Positions 23,799-32,538 of a stretch of DNA of 56,655 bases are shown piece after piece. Under the pieces are notes generated by a model. It searched no databases. It saw only the letters and a program-made list of their open reading frames with translations, and was not told the DNA's origin. The DNA lies in NCBI GenBank assembly GCA_002316315.1, contig DCDG01000044.1:1-56655 (forward strand), read 5' to 3'. The position numbers and the translations under genes were made by a program. The DNA comes from Candidatus Aminicenantes bacterium UBA1061 (GTDB lineage Bacteria > Acidobacteriota > Aminicenantia > Aminicenantales > Saccharicenantaceae). How positions within the stretch are numbered: the stretch's first letter is position 1; each line of letters begins with the position of its first letter.

Positions 23799-26186
23799 AT
23801 GAAAATTATCCGGTTTCGACAGCTTCGCCTCTTTAAGACTGATGAAATTATACCTTTCCGGAAAAAGATGCAACCATCCTCTAAAGAAAAATATTCCTGG
23901 ATTAAAAAAATCATTTCCAGTCCATTTTTTTATATAATCATTTTTTCCCTTCTACTCTCTTTTGTTATTTCTTTTTTCCCGGCCAGACCTTTACCCCTGA
24001 TTAAGCTTGGCGAAATTGCCACCAAGGATATTATCTCCCCGATTGAAATTACCGTTGAGGATGTCCAGGCGACAGAGAAAAGAAGAAGCCAGGCCGAAGC
24101 TACGGTTCCGCCGGTTTATTTTTATAATCAGAGAATTATCTCCAGTGTCCAGGAAAAGATAAAACAGATGTTTGTCCTCGGCCAGTCGGCGACGGCCAGT
24201 CCGACGGACAGCACCATCAAAGACTTACAAAAATCACTATCTGAAAACCTGGCTATTGATCTTGATGACCGGACTGTTGGCCAGCTCCTCAAATTAAAGT
24301 TTCCGGTTGAACTGGAAAATCTGTCCACTCAGATTATGGCTTCCATCCTGGATGAAGAGATAGTTTTATCACGCGAGCTGATGAACCATGGAGAGTTAGA
24401 AAAAGGACTTCTGGTCATTAAAGGAAATGAAGAAAGACTGGTCAAGGCCGGAGAAATCATTGATATCAAAGAGGCCAGAGAGAAACTTCTGTCAGAAATT
24501 GAGGGCCTGGAATTACCGGCGAGAACAAAATCAATACTTAAATCGTGGCTGCCAGTCCTGCTGGCTCCGACCATCAGTTATGATCAGGTAGAAACCGAGG
24601 CCAGAAAGCTTAAAATCAGAAATTCAGTTGAACCAGTTTTTTATACCATCAAAAAAGGCAAAGTCATCATCAGGAAAGGCGACGAGGTCACAGCTGACAG
24701 TCTCAAGCAAATTATGCTGATTAACCAGAAAATCAGCCAGCAGCCTCACTGGTTATTCAATTTCTTTGGCCTGGCTATTTTATACTTCATCCTTTTCTAC
24801 TTTATCTGGCTGGTCATTCAGTCAGCCTCCAAAGCTGAAAACAAGCTATCCATACTGGTTCTGATGGGCTTGACACTTTTTCTCAGCTTTCTGGTGACCA
24901 AGGCCAGCCTTTTCCTGGCCGAAGCTTTAAGCCATTCTGCTGCTATCATTACCCTGGAAAAAGAAGCTTTGGTCTTTGCCTTTCCCCTTCAGTTTGGAGC
25001 TTTTCTGATTACCCTGGCCGCTTCGGCCGAAACAGCCGTCGTTTATTGTGTTATTAATAGCCTGCTTACCGGTTATCTCCTCAATGGTGATTATTTTTTG
25101 ATTATCTACATCCTTCTGGGCGGAGTCTCTGTTATCTATGGCCTTAAGTACTTCTTCCCTCAGAGCCGCAGCAGCGTTTTAAAAACAGGGTTGATGGTTC
25201 TGTCTCCTTTCCAGGTCATACTGGTCCTGATTTTTCATCTGATTAAACAGAGCTTTGAGAATCTGTCTTTTTTAGGTACAGAGATAGCCAGCGGCTTGAT
25301 AGGCGGTCTGCTCAGCGCAGCAATTGCTTATGTCTTGATGCCAGTTTTTGAAAGCATTTTTGGCTTCCTGACTCCATCCAAGTTGTATGAACTCAGTAAT
25401 TCTGACCTGCCCATTTTTCGCCGTTTAGCTCTGGAAGCTCCTGGAACTTATCATCATTCTTTAATTGTGGCCACTCTGGCTGAGAAAGCCGCTGAAGAAA
25501 TCAGAGCTGATGCGGTCCTGGTCAGAGCTGGTGGCCTCTATCACGATATCGGCAAGTTAAAACGGCCTGAATACTTCAGCGAAAATCAGACACCTGGTTA
25601 TGATGTTCACCGCGAGCTAACTCCGTCACTCAGCACCCTGGTCATTATCAATCACGTCAGGGACGGAGTAGAGATGGCCAGAAAGCTCAGATTGCCCAGG
25701 AGAATCGTTGATATTATTGCTCAGCACCATGGGACATCCATTGTCCGTTATTTTTATCATAAGGCCAAAGAAAAATATAATCCTGAGTTGCATAAAATTG
25801 AAGCTGAGGATTTCCGTTATCCAGGGCCTATGCCCAAAAGCAAAGAGGCCGGCTTGATCATGCTGGCCGATTCAGTCGAGGCTGCAGCCAGAAGCCTTAA
25901 ATCCCCCACCAGAGAAAATCTCAAGAGGGTCATTACCGAGATTTTCAATGCCCACCTTCAGGATGGTCAGCTGGATGAATGTGGCTTTTCCCTCAAGGAC
26001 TTACGGGTTATTGCTAATTCTTACCTGACTACTCTTTATGCTATTTATCATCCGCGCCCCACCTATCCGGGGTTTGATTTTGAAAAAAAGACTGACAAAT
26101 CAGATAAAAAGGAAGAAGTAAAAAGGAACAATGGTCATAATAATAAACAAACTGAAGAAAAAACGGGTACCAAGCAAAAAAATTAA
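23799..26186 (+). CDS. pgpH: 7TM-HD family protein (PgpH-like cyclic-di-AMP phosphodiesterase)
   Basis: The 795-residue membrane protein belongs to the 7TMR-HDED/7TMR-HD family. After one N-terminal helix comes a large outer domain of about 250 residues. About seven membrane helices follow (residues ~320-530), then a cytosolic HD phosphohydrolase domain with APGTYHHSLIVATLAE and GGLYHDIGKLKRP. Characterised relatives (PgpH) hydrolyse cyclic di-AMP. The C-terminal tail is highly charged and overlaps the start of ybeY by 56 bases. No diadenylate cyclase gene is in the window. Confidence 0.9.
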   Translation: MKIIRFRQLRLFKTDEIIPFRKKMQPSSKEKYSWIKKIISSPFFYIIIFSLLLSFVISFFPARPLPLIKLGEIATKDIISPIEITVEDVQATEKRRSQAEATVPPVYFYNQRIISSVQEKIKQMFVLGQSATASPTDSTIKDLQKSLSENLAIDLDDRTVGQLLKLKFPVELENLSTQIMASILDEEIVLSRELMNHGELEKGLLVIKGNEERLVKAGEIIDIKEAREKLLSEIEGLELPARTKSILKSWLPVLLAPTISYDQVETEARKLKIRNSVEPVFYTIKKGKVIIRKGDEVTADSLKQIMLINQKISQQPHWLFNFFGLAILYFILFYFIWLVIQSASKAENKLSILVLMGLTLFLSFLVTKASLFLAEALSHSAAIITLEKEALVFAFPLQFGAFLITLAASAETAVVYCVINSLLTGYLLNGDYFLIIYILLGGVSVIYGLKYFFPQSRSSVLKTGLMVLSPFQVILVLIFHLIKQSFENLSFLGTEIASGLIGGLLSAAIAYVLMPVFESIFGFLTPSKLYELSNSDLPIFRRLALEAPGTYHHSLIVATLAEKAAEEIRADAVLVRAGGLYHDIGKLKRPEYFSENQTPGYDVHRELTPSLSTLVIINHVRDGVEMARKLRLPRRIVDIIAQHHGTSIVRYFYHKAKEKYNPELHKIEAEDFRYPGPMPKSKEAGLIMLADSVEAAARSLKSPTRENLKRVITEIFNAHLQDGQLDECGFSLKDLRVIANSYLTTLYAIYHPRPTYPGFDFEKKTDKSDKKEEVKRNNGHNNKQTEEKTGTKQKN

Positions 26187-26580
26187 AGACCTTCTGGAAA
26201 GACTAAGCCAGAGATATAAAATGGAGGAGGCCGAAGTAGTTGTCAGTTTTGTTGGCACGCAAACCATTCGTCGGCTCAACAGGCAATACCGCAATCAGGA
26301 TAAGCCCACTGATGTCTTGAGCTTTGCCATGAATGAAAGGGGACCAGATGGCAGGTATTATCTGGGCGATATTATCATCTGCCCGCAGGTGGCCAGTGGT
26401 CAGGCTAAAAAGCAGGGGCACTCCTTGAGCCGCGAGCTGGAGATTCTGGCTATTCATGGTTTTCTTCATCTTCTCGGCTTTGAGCATTGCACTGGAATTG
26501 AAGAGGAAGAAGAAAAGGCCAGGTCGAGCTTGCTAAAAAATTATAAATCAATAGCTGATGGAGGCCAGAAAACCAGATGA
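26131..26580 (+). CDS. ybeY: Endoribonuclease YbeY (rRNA maturation factor)
   Basis: YbeY is a single-metal RNase needed for 16S rRNA 3' processing and ribosome quality control. The 149-residue protein has the signature IHGFLHLLGFEH with three zinc-binding histidines, preceded by NRQYRNQDKPTDVLSFA. The ATG at 26131 has AAAAGGA five bases upstream and lies 56 bases inside pgpH, so a long overlap is likely real. It overlaps the next gene by four bases. The order phoH-pgpH-ybeY-corC-era is classical. Confidence 0.94.
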   Translation: MVIIINKLKKKRVPSKKIKDLLERLSQRYKMEEAEVVVSFVGTQTIRRLNRQYRNQDKPTDVLSFAMNERGPDGRYYLGDIIICPQVASGQAKKQGHSLSRELEILAIHGFLHLLGFEHCTGIEEEEEKARSSLLKNYKSIADGGQKTR

Positions 26581-27839
26581 GATTACCTCCCCTTGAGCTA
26601 GCTGGACTTATTCTCAGTGCCTTACTCTGTTTTCTTATGTCTCTTTTTCATACTACTTTTTCCTACTATTCGCGGATCGGTTTTTCCCGCCTTCTGGGTC
26701 AGGAAAAGAACCAGGTTAAACAAAAGATCCTCGACCATTATGACGAACTTAAAATAGCCGTTGATTATGCCAGAATGTTTTTCTTTCTGGCTTTTTTAGT
26801 CTATGCTTTTCTTCTCTGGCCAAAAGTTAATCTGTGGCCCCTGTGGCTTTTCCTTGGACTGGTTCTTATTTATTTGATTCTTTTTGATTATTTGCCGCGC
26901 CTCACCTTTTATCTGCTCAGAGAACGCGGTCTGCTTATTTTTTTGCCAGCTTTACGCGGTTTGATCTGGCTCCTGACACCGGCTCTAATCTTGCCCCGTT
27001 TTCTGTTAAAAAAAGAAGAAAAGCGGCAGCCGGCTGTCCACACTCACGAGGCCTCAGATCAGGAAATAGACACTTTTATTTATGAAGCAACAGAAGAAGG
27101 CATTATTGAAAAAGATCAGAATGAACTCCTCCGGGGGGTGGTGGAGTTTGGCGACCAGCTGGTCCGTGAGATTATGACCCCACGAACCAAGATGGTAGCT
27201 ATCGAACGAGAAGCAACCATCAGGGAGCTAAAAGAATTAATCTGCCGCGAAAAATATTCCAGGATTCCTGTTTATAAGGACCGCCTGGATAATATCGAAG
27301 GTATGGTGATAGCGAAAGATTTGCTGCAATACACTGATGAACAGCAGATCAGCCGAAAGATAGATTTTCTGATCAGGCCGGTCGTGTTCGTTCCGGAAAC
27401 AATGATGGTCAAAGAACTGCTGAAGGAATTCAAAAAAGCCAGGCAAAAAATGGCCATAGTGGTTGATGAATACGGCGGGGTGGCTGGTCTGGTCACCATG
27501 GAAGACCTCCTGGAGGAAATAGTTGGTGATATCCAGGATGAATATGACGTGGAAGAACCGCAGATCATAGTTGAGAAGCCGGAAACCTTCCTGATCAGAG
27601 GAGAAACTGAAATAGAAGATCTGGAAGAGATTCTGAAAACAGATCTGGCAGAGGCCGATTATCTGACGGTTAACGGATTGCTTAATCAATACCTTGGCCG
27701 GCTGCCGAGAAAAGGTGAAAAGGTGAAAATAGGTGGATTTAATTTTGAAGTGCTGGAGGTAGATGAAAAAAGTATCAAAAGGGTTCGTCTGACCAGAAGC
27801 ACCTCAGAACCCCATAGTGGAACCGAGCAAGAGGAGTGA
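26577..27839 (+). CDS. CorC/HlyC family protein with CBS domains (magnesium/cobalt efflux-type)
   Basis: The 420-residue protein has an N-terminal membrane region with about three or four helices (residues 5-150) resembling a CNNM/DUF21 module. A paired CBS region follows (VREIMTPRTKMVAIE, YSRIPVYKDRLDNIEGMVIAKDLL, IVVDEYGGVAGLVTMEDLLEEIVGDI). A C-terminal CorC_HlyC transporter-associated domain ends it. Relatives act in Mg/Co homeostasis. It overlaps ybeY by four bases, and era starts just after its stop codon. The membrane part is less conserved than the CBS part. Confidence 0.88.
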   Translation: MRLPPLELAGLILSALLCFLMSLFHTTFSYYSRIGFSRLLGQEKNQVKQKILDHYDELKIAVDYARMFFFLAFLVYAFLLWPKVNLWPLWLFLGLVLIYLILFDYLPRLTFYLLRERGLLIFLPALRGLIWLLTPALILPRFLLKKEEKRQPAVHTHEASDQEIDTFIYEATEEGIIEKDQNELLRGVVEFGDQLVREIMTPRTKMVAIEREATIRELKELICREKYSRIPVYKDRLDNIEGMVIAKDLLQYTDEQQISRKIDFLIRPVVFVPETMMVKELLKEFKKARQKMAIVVDEYGGVAGLVTMEDLLEEIVGDIQDEYDVEEPQIIVEKPETFLIRGETEIEDLEEILKTDLAEADYLTVNGLLNQYLGRLPRKGEKVKIGGFNFEVLEVDEKSIKRVRLTRSTSEPHSGTEQEE

Positions 27840-27844
27840 TCAAT

Positions 27845-28819
27845 ATGCCAGCCAGAAAAAAAGAGAAGAAAAGCCAGTTTCAGACGGGCTTTGTTGCCTT
27901 AATCGGTCGGCCCAATACCGGTAAATCTACTCTGCTTAACACCCTTATTGGCCAGAAAATTGCTATTGTCTCTGATAAACCACAAACGACCAGAATCAGT
28001 TTGCTGGGTATTAAGACTACCAGCCGCGGCCAGATTATTTTTATAGATAACCCCGGCATTCATAAGCCTCTACACCTGATGAACAGAAGAATGATGAATT
28101 ATGTCTATTCATCTCTTGACACAGCCGATCTGATCTTACTTCTGGTTGAGGCCAATAAAAAATTCGGTCAGGGCGATAAATATGTCCTGGACATGTTGAA
28201 AAACGTCGACAGGCCGGTTTTTCTTTTAATTAACAAGATTGACCTGGTCAAAAAGGAAAAAATCTTACCCATCATTGCTAACTACAGTGCTCTTTTTCCC
28301 TTTCGGGAAATCATCCCCATCTCAGCTTTGAAGGGTGATAACCTCGACCGGCTGGAAAACTTAATCTACGATTATTTGCCGCTGGCAGAAAAAATATACT
28401 CGGATGAAGAGATAACAGATCAATCAGAAAAGTTTCTGCTATCAGAAATAATCAGAGAAAAACTTTTGAATCAGGTAGAAGAGGAACTGCCCTATACGAC
28501 AGCTGTGGTTATCCGCTCGATTGAGCGGCCGGAAACGGAAAACAGCCAGGTTGAGGGAGAGGAAAGTTCCAGAGCCAGGTCTTTCAGCGGTCGGCCCCTG
28601 ACCAGGATCAAAGCCGATATACTGGTTGAAAAGGGAAATCACAAAGGCATCATCATCGGTCACCGGGGTTCAATGATCAAGACCATCGGCAGTCAGGCTC
28701 GAAAAGAAATAGAAGAGATCCTGGAGAGCCGGGTCTTTCTGGAATTAAGTGTTAGAGTCAAAGAGAAATGGCGCGATTCAGAAAAAGTTCTTGATCTCAT
28801 CGAAGAACAAAAAGAATAG
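27845..28819 (+). CDS. era: GTPase Era
   Basis: Era binds GTP and the 3' end of 16S rRNA to check 30S assembly. The 324-residue protein has G1 GRPNTGKST, G3 DNPGIH, G4 NKID and a C-terminal KH domain (KGIIIGHRGSMIKTIG). An extra Ser/Glu-rich loop of about 17 residues (ENSQVEGEESSRARS) sits at the start of the KH region. The ATG at 27845 has GAGGAG eight bases upstream; the GTG at 27836 overlaps that site and is rejected. It closes the phoH-pgpH-ybeY-corC-era operon. Confidence 0.95.
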   Translation: MPARKKEKKSQFQTGFVALIGRPNTGKSTLLNTLIGQKIAIVSDKPQTTRISLLGIKTTSRGQIIFIDNPGIHKPLHLMNRRMMNYVYSSLDTADLILLLVEANKKFGQGDKYVLDMLKNVDRPVFLLINKIDLVKKEKILPIIANYSALFPFREIIPISALKGDNLDRLENLIYDYLPLAEKIYSDEEITDQSEKFLLSEIIREKLLNQVEEELPYTTAVVIRSIERPETENSQVEGEESSRARSFSGRPLTRIKADILVEKGNHKGIIIGHRGSMIKTIGSQARKEIEEILESRVFLELSVRVKEKWRDSEKVLDLIEEQKE

Positions 28820-28916
28820 AAAGCCAGCCCCGGAGATCAAAGCCCTGGAAGTTGAGGTTTAGCTTCGGCTTATTGACAACTGGCGCATTTGATGAGAGAA
28901 TTTTAATCTTTCGGGC

Positions 28917-28993
28917 GGTGAGTGTAGCTCAAAGGTTAGAGCACTGGACTGTGGATCCAGTGGTTGGGGGTTCGATTCCCCTCACTCACCCCA
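28917..28993 (+). tRNA. tRNA-His (GTG)
   Basis: The cloverleaf is complete. The acceptor GTGAGTG pairs with CACTCAC, and the anticodon stem CTGGA/TCCAG encloses CTGTGGA, giving anticodon GTG. The T arm is GGGGG-TTCGATT-CCCCT. The extra G at -1 (28917) faces discriminator C (28990), the identity pair of tRNA-His. CCA is encoded at 28991-28993. Confidence 0.95.
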
Positions 28994-29084
28994 GCTCTTA
29001 TCCCCTCATATATTTTAGAGTTTGGATTTTTTCCTGTGAGTATCACCTGGTATTCATAACTGGCACAACCTGTCCTGCTGCTGG

Positions 29085-29723
29085 TCAAAAGGCAATACCG
29101 GCCAGCACAGCCAGACCCTTGTTTTTTATGGTATCACCTTCAAAATCGGGGGTAGCAATATTGGTCAAACCAAGATGAAAGCGGCCTTCCAGCGACAATT
29201 TAATTTTCTTAGCTTTAGTTTCGATTCCCGCCACCATGGTCAGGCCGATTTCACTTTTCTTATACATATCTTTCAGATCAACTGATTCCCCCTCTCCGCC
29301 GGAAGCAGGGTTGAGAACAGCTTTAGCTCTAGTTAGAAAGCCAAAAGAGGGCCCAACCATAATGACCGGCTGCACCGGCCCGATTGTAACCACCCTCCAT
29401 TTCAGAAGGAGAAGCCCTTGCAGATAATCAAACTGGTATTGTGCCCGATAAGGAAGATCATCAATAATCAGATTAAATTTCGTCCCGTAAGGCGCGTAGA
29501 GAATCTCTGGCTGAATAGCTAAAGGCCCCAGATCAAACGAAACAAAGATCCCGCCAGTAAAGCTGGAGCGGTTCTTGAACTGAGGCAGATCAGGCATGGC
29601 CGGACTGACCTTGAGGCTGGCCAGATTAAATCCGCCTTTAAAGCCAACTGCCATCCCGGCCAGGTCGCCGGCCAGACAAAGGATTAAAAAATTGGCTATT
29701 ACCAGAGTCAAGATTTTTTTCAT
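29085..29723 (-). CDS. Outer-membrane beta-barrel protein (porin-like, PorT-type)
   Basis: The 212-residue product starts with a signal peptide (MKKILTLVIANFLILCLAG, cleavage near residue 22). It continues with alternating hydrophobic strands rich in Gly and aromatics, such as VGFKGGFNLASLKV, FTGGIFVSFDLGPLAIQPEI and VIMVGPSFGFLTRA. It ends in AGIAF with a terminal aromatic residue, as expected for barrels inserted by BamA. It resembles the small eight-to-ten-stranded barrel families and its function is unknown. GGAG precedes the ATG. It is monocistronic as far as I can see. Confidence 0.8.
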   Translation of the reverse strand: MKKILTLVIANFLILCLAGDLAGMAVGFKGGFNLASLKVSPAMPDLPQFKNRSSFTGGIFVSFDLGPLAIQPEILYAPYGTKFNLIIDDLPYRAQYQFDYLQGLLLLKWRVVTIGPVQPVIMVGPSFGFLTRAKAVLNPASGGEGESVDLKDMYKKSEIGLTMVAGIETKAKKIKLSLEGRFHLGLTNIATPDFEGDTIKNKGLAVLAGIAF

Positions 29724-30141
29724 CTTGCTCTCCGTCTTCCTCAGGCTTTCTTGAAGCTATTTCCCTCCCGGTTGATTTAATCTTAAACCTTTTTGAGTTT
29801 GATTGCCATTTAAATCTCTAAGCTTCGGTTGACAGCGGCTAGCCACGATTCTCCCCTTTTCAGTCATCATCTTCCTGTTCTAAGGTCATTGCCCAATCCG
29901 GATAAGGCACATCAGGCTAAAAGTTAAGGGCATAGAGTAAAGCCCCGAATAAATCAGCCGGACATCTTTTGTCCCAAATGATTTCAACCACCTGTTCTCT
30001 GGCCGTTGGCCAGCCGGTCAGGAAGAATTGCAAGCAATTTTCGTCAGAATTATGGCAGGAGAAATTTAGAGGTTCTTTTGAGCCAGGATTTATAGATTTC
30101 TTTCAGTTTTTTCTATTTATGGCTCTGAAAGGATGGATATC
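29724..30141. other. Gene-free stretch, possibly with a degraded minus-strand reading frame
   Basis: This 418-base gap separates the barrel gene from the esterase-like gene. No RNA gene, clear hairpin or repeat stands out. On the minus strand, 29917-30102 is open for 61 codons after an in-frame stop and reads like protein (for example FLTGWPTAREQVVEIIWDKR), but it has no convincing start codon or ribosome site. A second, shifted frame just upstream (KEIYKSWLKRTSKFLLP) also looks protein-like. The pair could be the decayed 3' end of a lost gene. Low confidence. Confidence 0.3.
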
Positions 30142-32433
30142 ATGGTTATCAAAAGAAAAAGTTCAAAATTATCTCCTTCCCCAAATATTAATCTACTCAT
30201 ACTATCCGGGCTATTAATCCTTATTTGCCTGGGCGGAGCCCAGTTGACCAGCGGGCAAGAGGCTGGTTCTTCCCAGCCTGTCTCCATCCGTTATAATCTT
30301 GAGCCAGGACAAGTTCTAACCTATCTCCAAAACCTCGATTTTCTAATCACCCTGGTGGACAATCCCGCTGCTAAATTCAGAGTAAGTTTTGTCTGGTTGG
30401 TTAAGACGGCCGTTATTAGCCAGCAGGGAGAAGCCATCAGGTTAGTTACACAGTATAACTTAAAGAGTAAAGATATTTATGGAAAAAAGGAACTGGAAGA
30501 AATCCTGGGCCAGGAGGAAGCCAGAAATATCCTTCTGCCTTATGAGCAAGCCAGCCCGGTTTATATCTGGAGTTTTTCAATCAATGACCGGGGGAAAATC
30601 CTTGATTCCTCTTATAATTTCATGCAGTCGTTTTCCTTCGTCAATAATACCATTTGTCAAATATTCGAACTGCCGGAGAGCCAGATAGAAAATGGACAGG
30701 CTTATAAACTTAAGGGAGAAACCGAGATCAAAGTTGATTATCTTGGTGAAACAAGCCGCCCGCCCTATGATCTCTATTATTTTACCGGGCTCCATCCGGC
30801 CGGACTGATTATTTACCTGATAAATAAGCAACTGGGAGTGCCCGACAAACTTGAATACGACGTCCGCTATTCAGCTGCAGGACAGAACCGGAAAGAACAA
30901 TTCAGTTTGCTTCTGGCCGGTACTCAGAAAAATCAATTAACCGAACTCTATAAAGATCCGGAAATTAAAGTGGCGGTGCTTAAAGCGGCTTTAACCGATA
31001 ATAATCTGCCTGTCTCGACCGACCTGATTCAGGAGCTGCTCGAATCGAAAGACACCGAACTCGAAATTCTGGCGGCCTCAGCCTGCGCCCTGAGAGGCCT
31101 GCCGCCAGGACTTAATCTTAAGTCTTACCTTAAAGCCAAAAATCCGGAGGTCAGATTCAACCTGGCCAAAGCCTTTTATCTTTATGGAGGCAATGGCAGT
31201 CCAATGCAGGAGCTGCTGACCAGCTCGGACAGCTACCTCAGGGAGAGGGCCAAGGCTTTCCTGGAAAAAAGTAATTACCAGCTGGAAGACGAAGACCGCT
31301 ACCTTTACGCCAGCCTCCGAGACTGGTTTTATAATCCCGGCAGGGAGTTGCTGCCTGAGCTGGAGAATCTCCCTGTAGAAAAGCTGCACCGTTTGATTAA
31401 ATTTTTAAAACCTGAAGGTCAAAAGCAAACTGGCTTCTTTAAATTTTTTCTGTCAGATTCAGAGGAAGACCTAAAGAGGCCCTATTATCTCTACCTGCCA
31501 GACGATTATGACCCGGCTGAAAATTTTCCGCTGATCATCTATCTCGGCATGGGAGAAGGCCGGGGAGATCTGTCACTTCTTTCTTTTTACAGCGCTCTTA
31601 AACTTGACAACCACCTCTCCAGATATATTCTTCTCGTTCCTCAAGCTTTCGGTTACTGGTGGGATGAAGAGGTAGAGACGACGGTAAAAAGGATCTGGCG
31701 TAAGGTGTTCGATACTTACAGTATTGATACCAACCGGGTTTATTTAGCCGGCAGTTCAAACGGCGGGATAGGAACGATTTATTATGCAACTTCTTTCTCT
31801 GATCGCTTAGCAGCTCTGGCTGAAAATATGGGCTTCCCGATGTTAGAACCAAATAAGTTCGATCTTGATTCAGATCTGAGCAAGCTTGGCAACTTATTGA
31901 ACAGCGAAGTTCTGCTGGCCCACGGTCTGGCCGATGAAAATATCACACCACTGGGGGACGAAAAAGCCTATGACTATCTCAAAGAGAACGATATTGAGGT
32001 CTATTTTAAAACCTTTCAGAAGAAAAAGCATAACATTAACCCGGCCGATATTATCCATCTGATCACCGACATCTTTGACCGGAATGTCCGCAATCCCTTC
32101 CCGGCTAAGATCAAACTGATCTTAACCGATCCGCAATATCTTCAAAGTTACTGGATCAAAGTCACAGATTATGAAAGCCTGCCAGCCGAAGTTCAGGCTG
32201 AGGTTAAGCACAATGACATCAAACTGGTCACCAGAAATATAAAGGCTCTGAGGCTTTACCTGGACGAAACTCTAATTGATTTAACTCAACCGGTAAACAT
32301 AACTATCAATGGCCACGCCGGATTCCTGGGCTGGCTTGAACCAAGTCCGGCCAGCCTGCTCCTTTCCGTTAGAGAAAAAGATGATCCGGCCATGAGCTCC
32401 TGTGCCATTCTTGATCTGGCCATGCCCGATTAA
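30142..32433 (+). CDS. Secreted alpha/beta-hydrolase (esterase-like) with N-terminal extra domains
   Basis: The 763-residue protein has a signal peptide or anchor (about residues 15-40) and then an unfamiliar domain. A helical stretch around residues 260-400 with HEAT-like character follows (LAASACALRG, NPEVRFNLAKAFYL). The alpha/beta-hydrolase domain begins at PYYLYLPDDYDP, with the nucleophile elbow AGSSNGGIGT, an aspartate in HGLADENI and a histidine in KKKHNI. This resembles PHB-depolymerase/feruloyl-esterase-like enzymes. I chose ATG 30142 because AAAGG lies nine bases upstream and abuts the ATG at 30133. The natural substrate is unknown. Confidence 0.78.
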   Translation: MVIKRKSSKLSPSPNINLLILSGLLILICLGGAQLTSGQEAGSSQPVSIRYNLEPGQVLTYLQNLDFLITLVDNPAAKFRVSFVWLVKTAVISQQGEAIRLVTQYNLKSKDIYGKKELEEILGQEEARNILLPYEQASPVYIWSFSINDRGKILDSSYNFMQSFSFVNNTICQIFELPESQIENGQAYKLKGETEIKVDYLGETSRPPYDLYYFTGLHPAGLIIYLINKQLGVPDKLEYDVRYSAAGQNRKEQFSLLLAGTQKNQLTELYKDPEIKVAVLKAALTDNNLPVSTDLIQELLESKDTELEILAASACALRGLPPGLNLKSYLKAKNPEVRFNLAKAFYLYGGNGSPMQELLTSSDSYLRERAKAFLEKSNYQLEDEDRYLYASLRDWFYNPGRELLPELENLPVEKLHRLIKFLKPEGQKQTGFFKFFLSDSEEDLKRPYYLYLPDDYDPAENFPLIIYLGMGEGRGDLSLLSFYSALKLDNHLSRYILLVPQAFGYWWDEEVETTVKRIWRKVFDTYSIDTNRVYLAGSSNGGIGTIYYATSFSDRLAALAENMGFPMLEPNKFDLDSDLSKLGNLLNSEVLLAHGLADENITPLGDEKAYDYLKENDIEVYFKTFQKKKHNINPADIIHLITDIFDRNVRNPFPAKIKLILTDPQYLQSYWIKVTDYESLPAEVQAEVKHNDIKLVTRNIKALRLYLDETLIDLTQPVNITINGHAGFLGWLEPSPASLLLSVREKDDPAMSSCAILDLAMPD

Positions 32434-32499
32434 TCTTTGGCCTGACCCTGTGCTGGCTTCAGATTAATTTCCTTTTTCCTTCCATATTGTGATATAAGC

Positions 32500-32505
32500 T
32501 ATAAT
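32500..32505 (+). promoter_or_regulatory. Possible -10 box of the GH36-like gene
   Basis: A perfect TATAAT lies in a short AT-rich leader 33 bases before the ATG at 32539, which has its own AGGAG site. No clear -35 box is visible at 16-18 bases upstream, so the call rests on the -10 box alone. Confidence 0.35.
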
Positions 32506-32538
32506 CTAAAATCTAATCTAATATTTCAGGAGCTCCAA

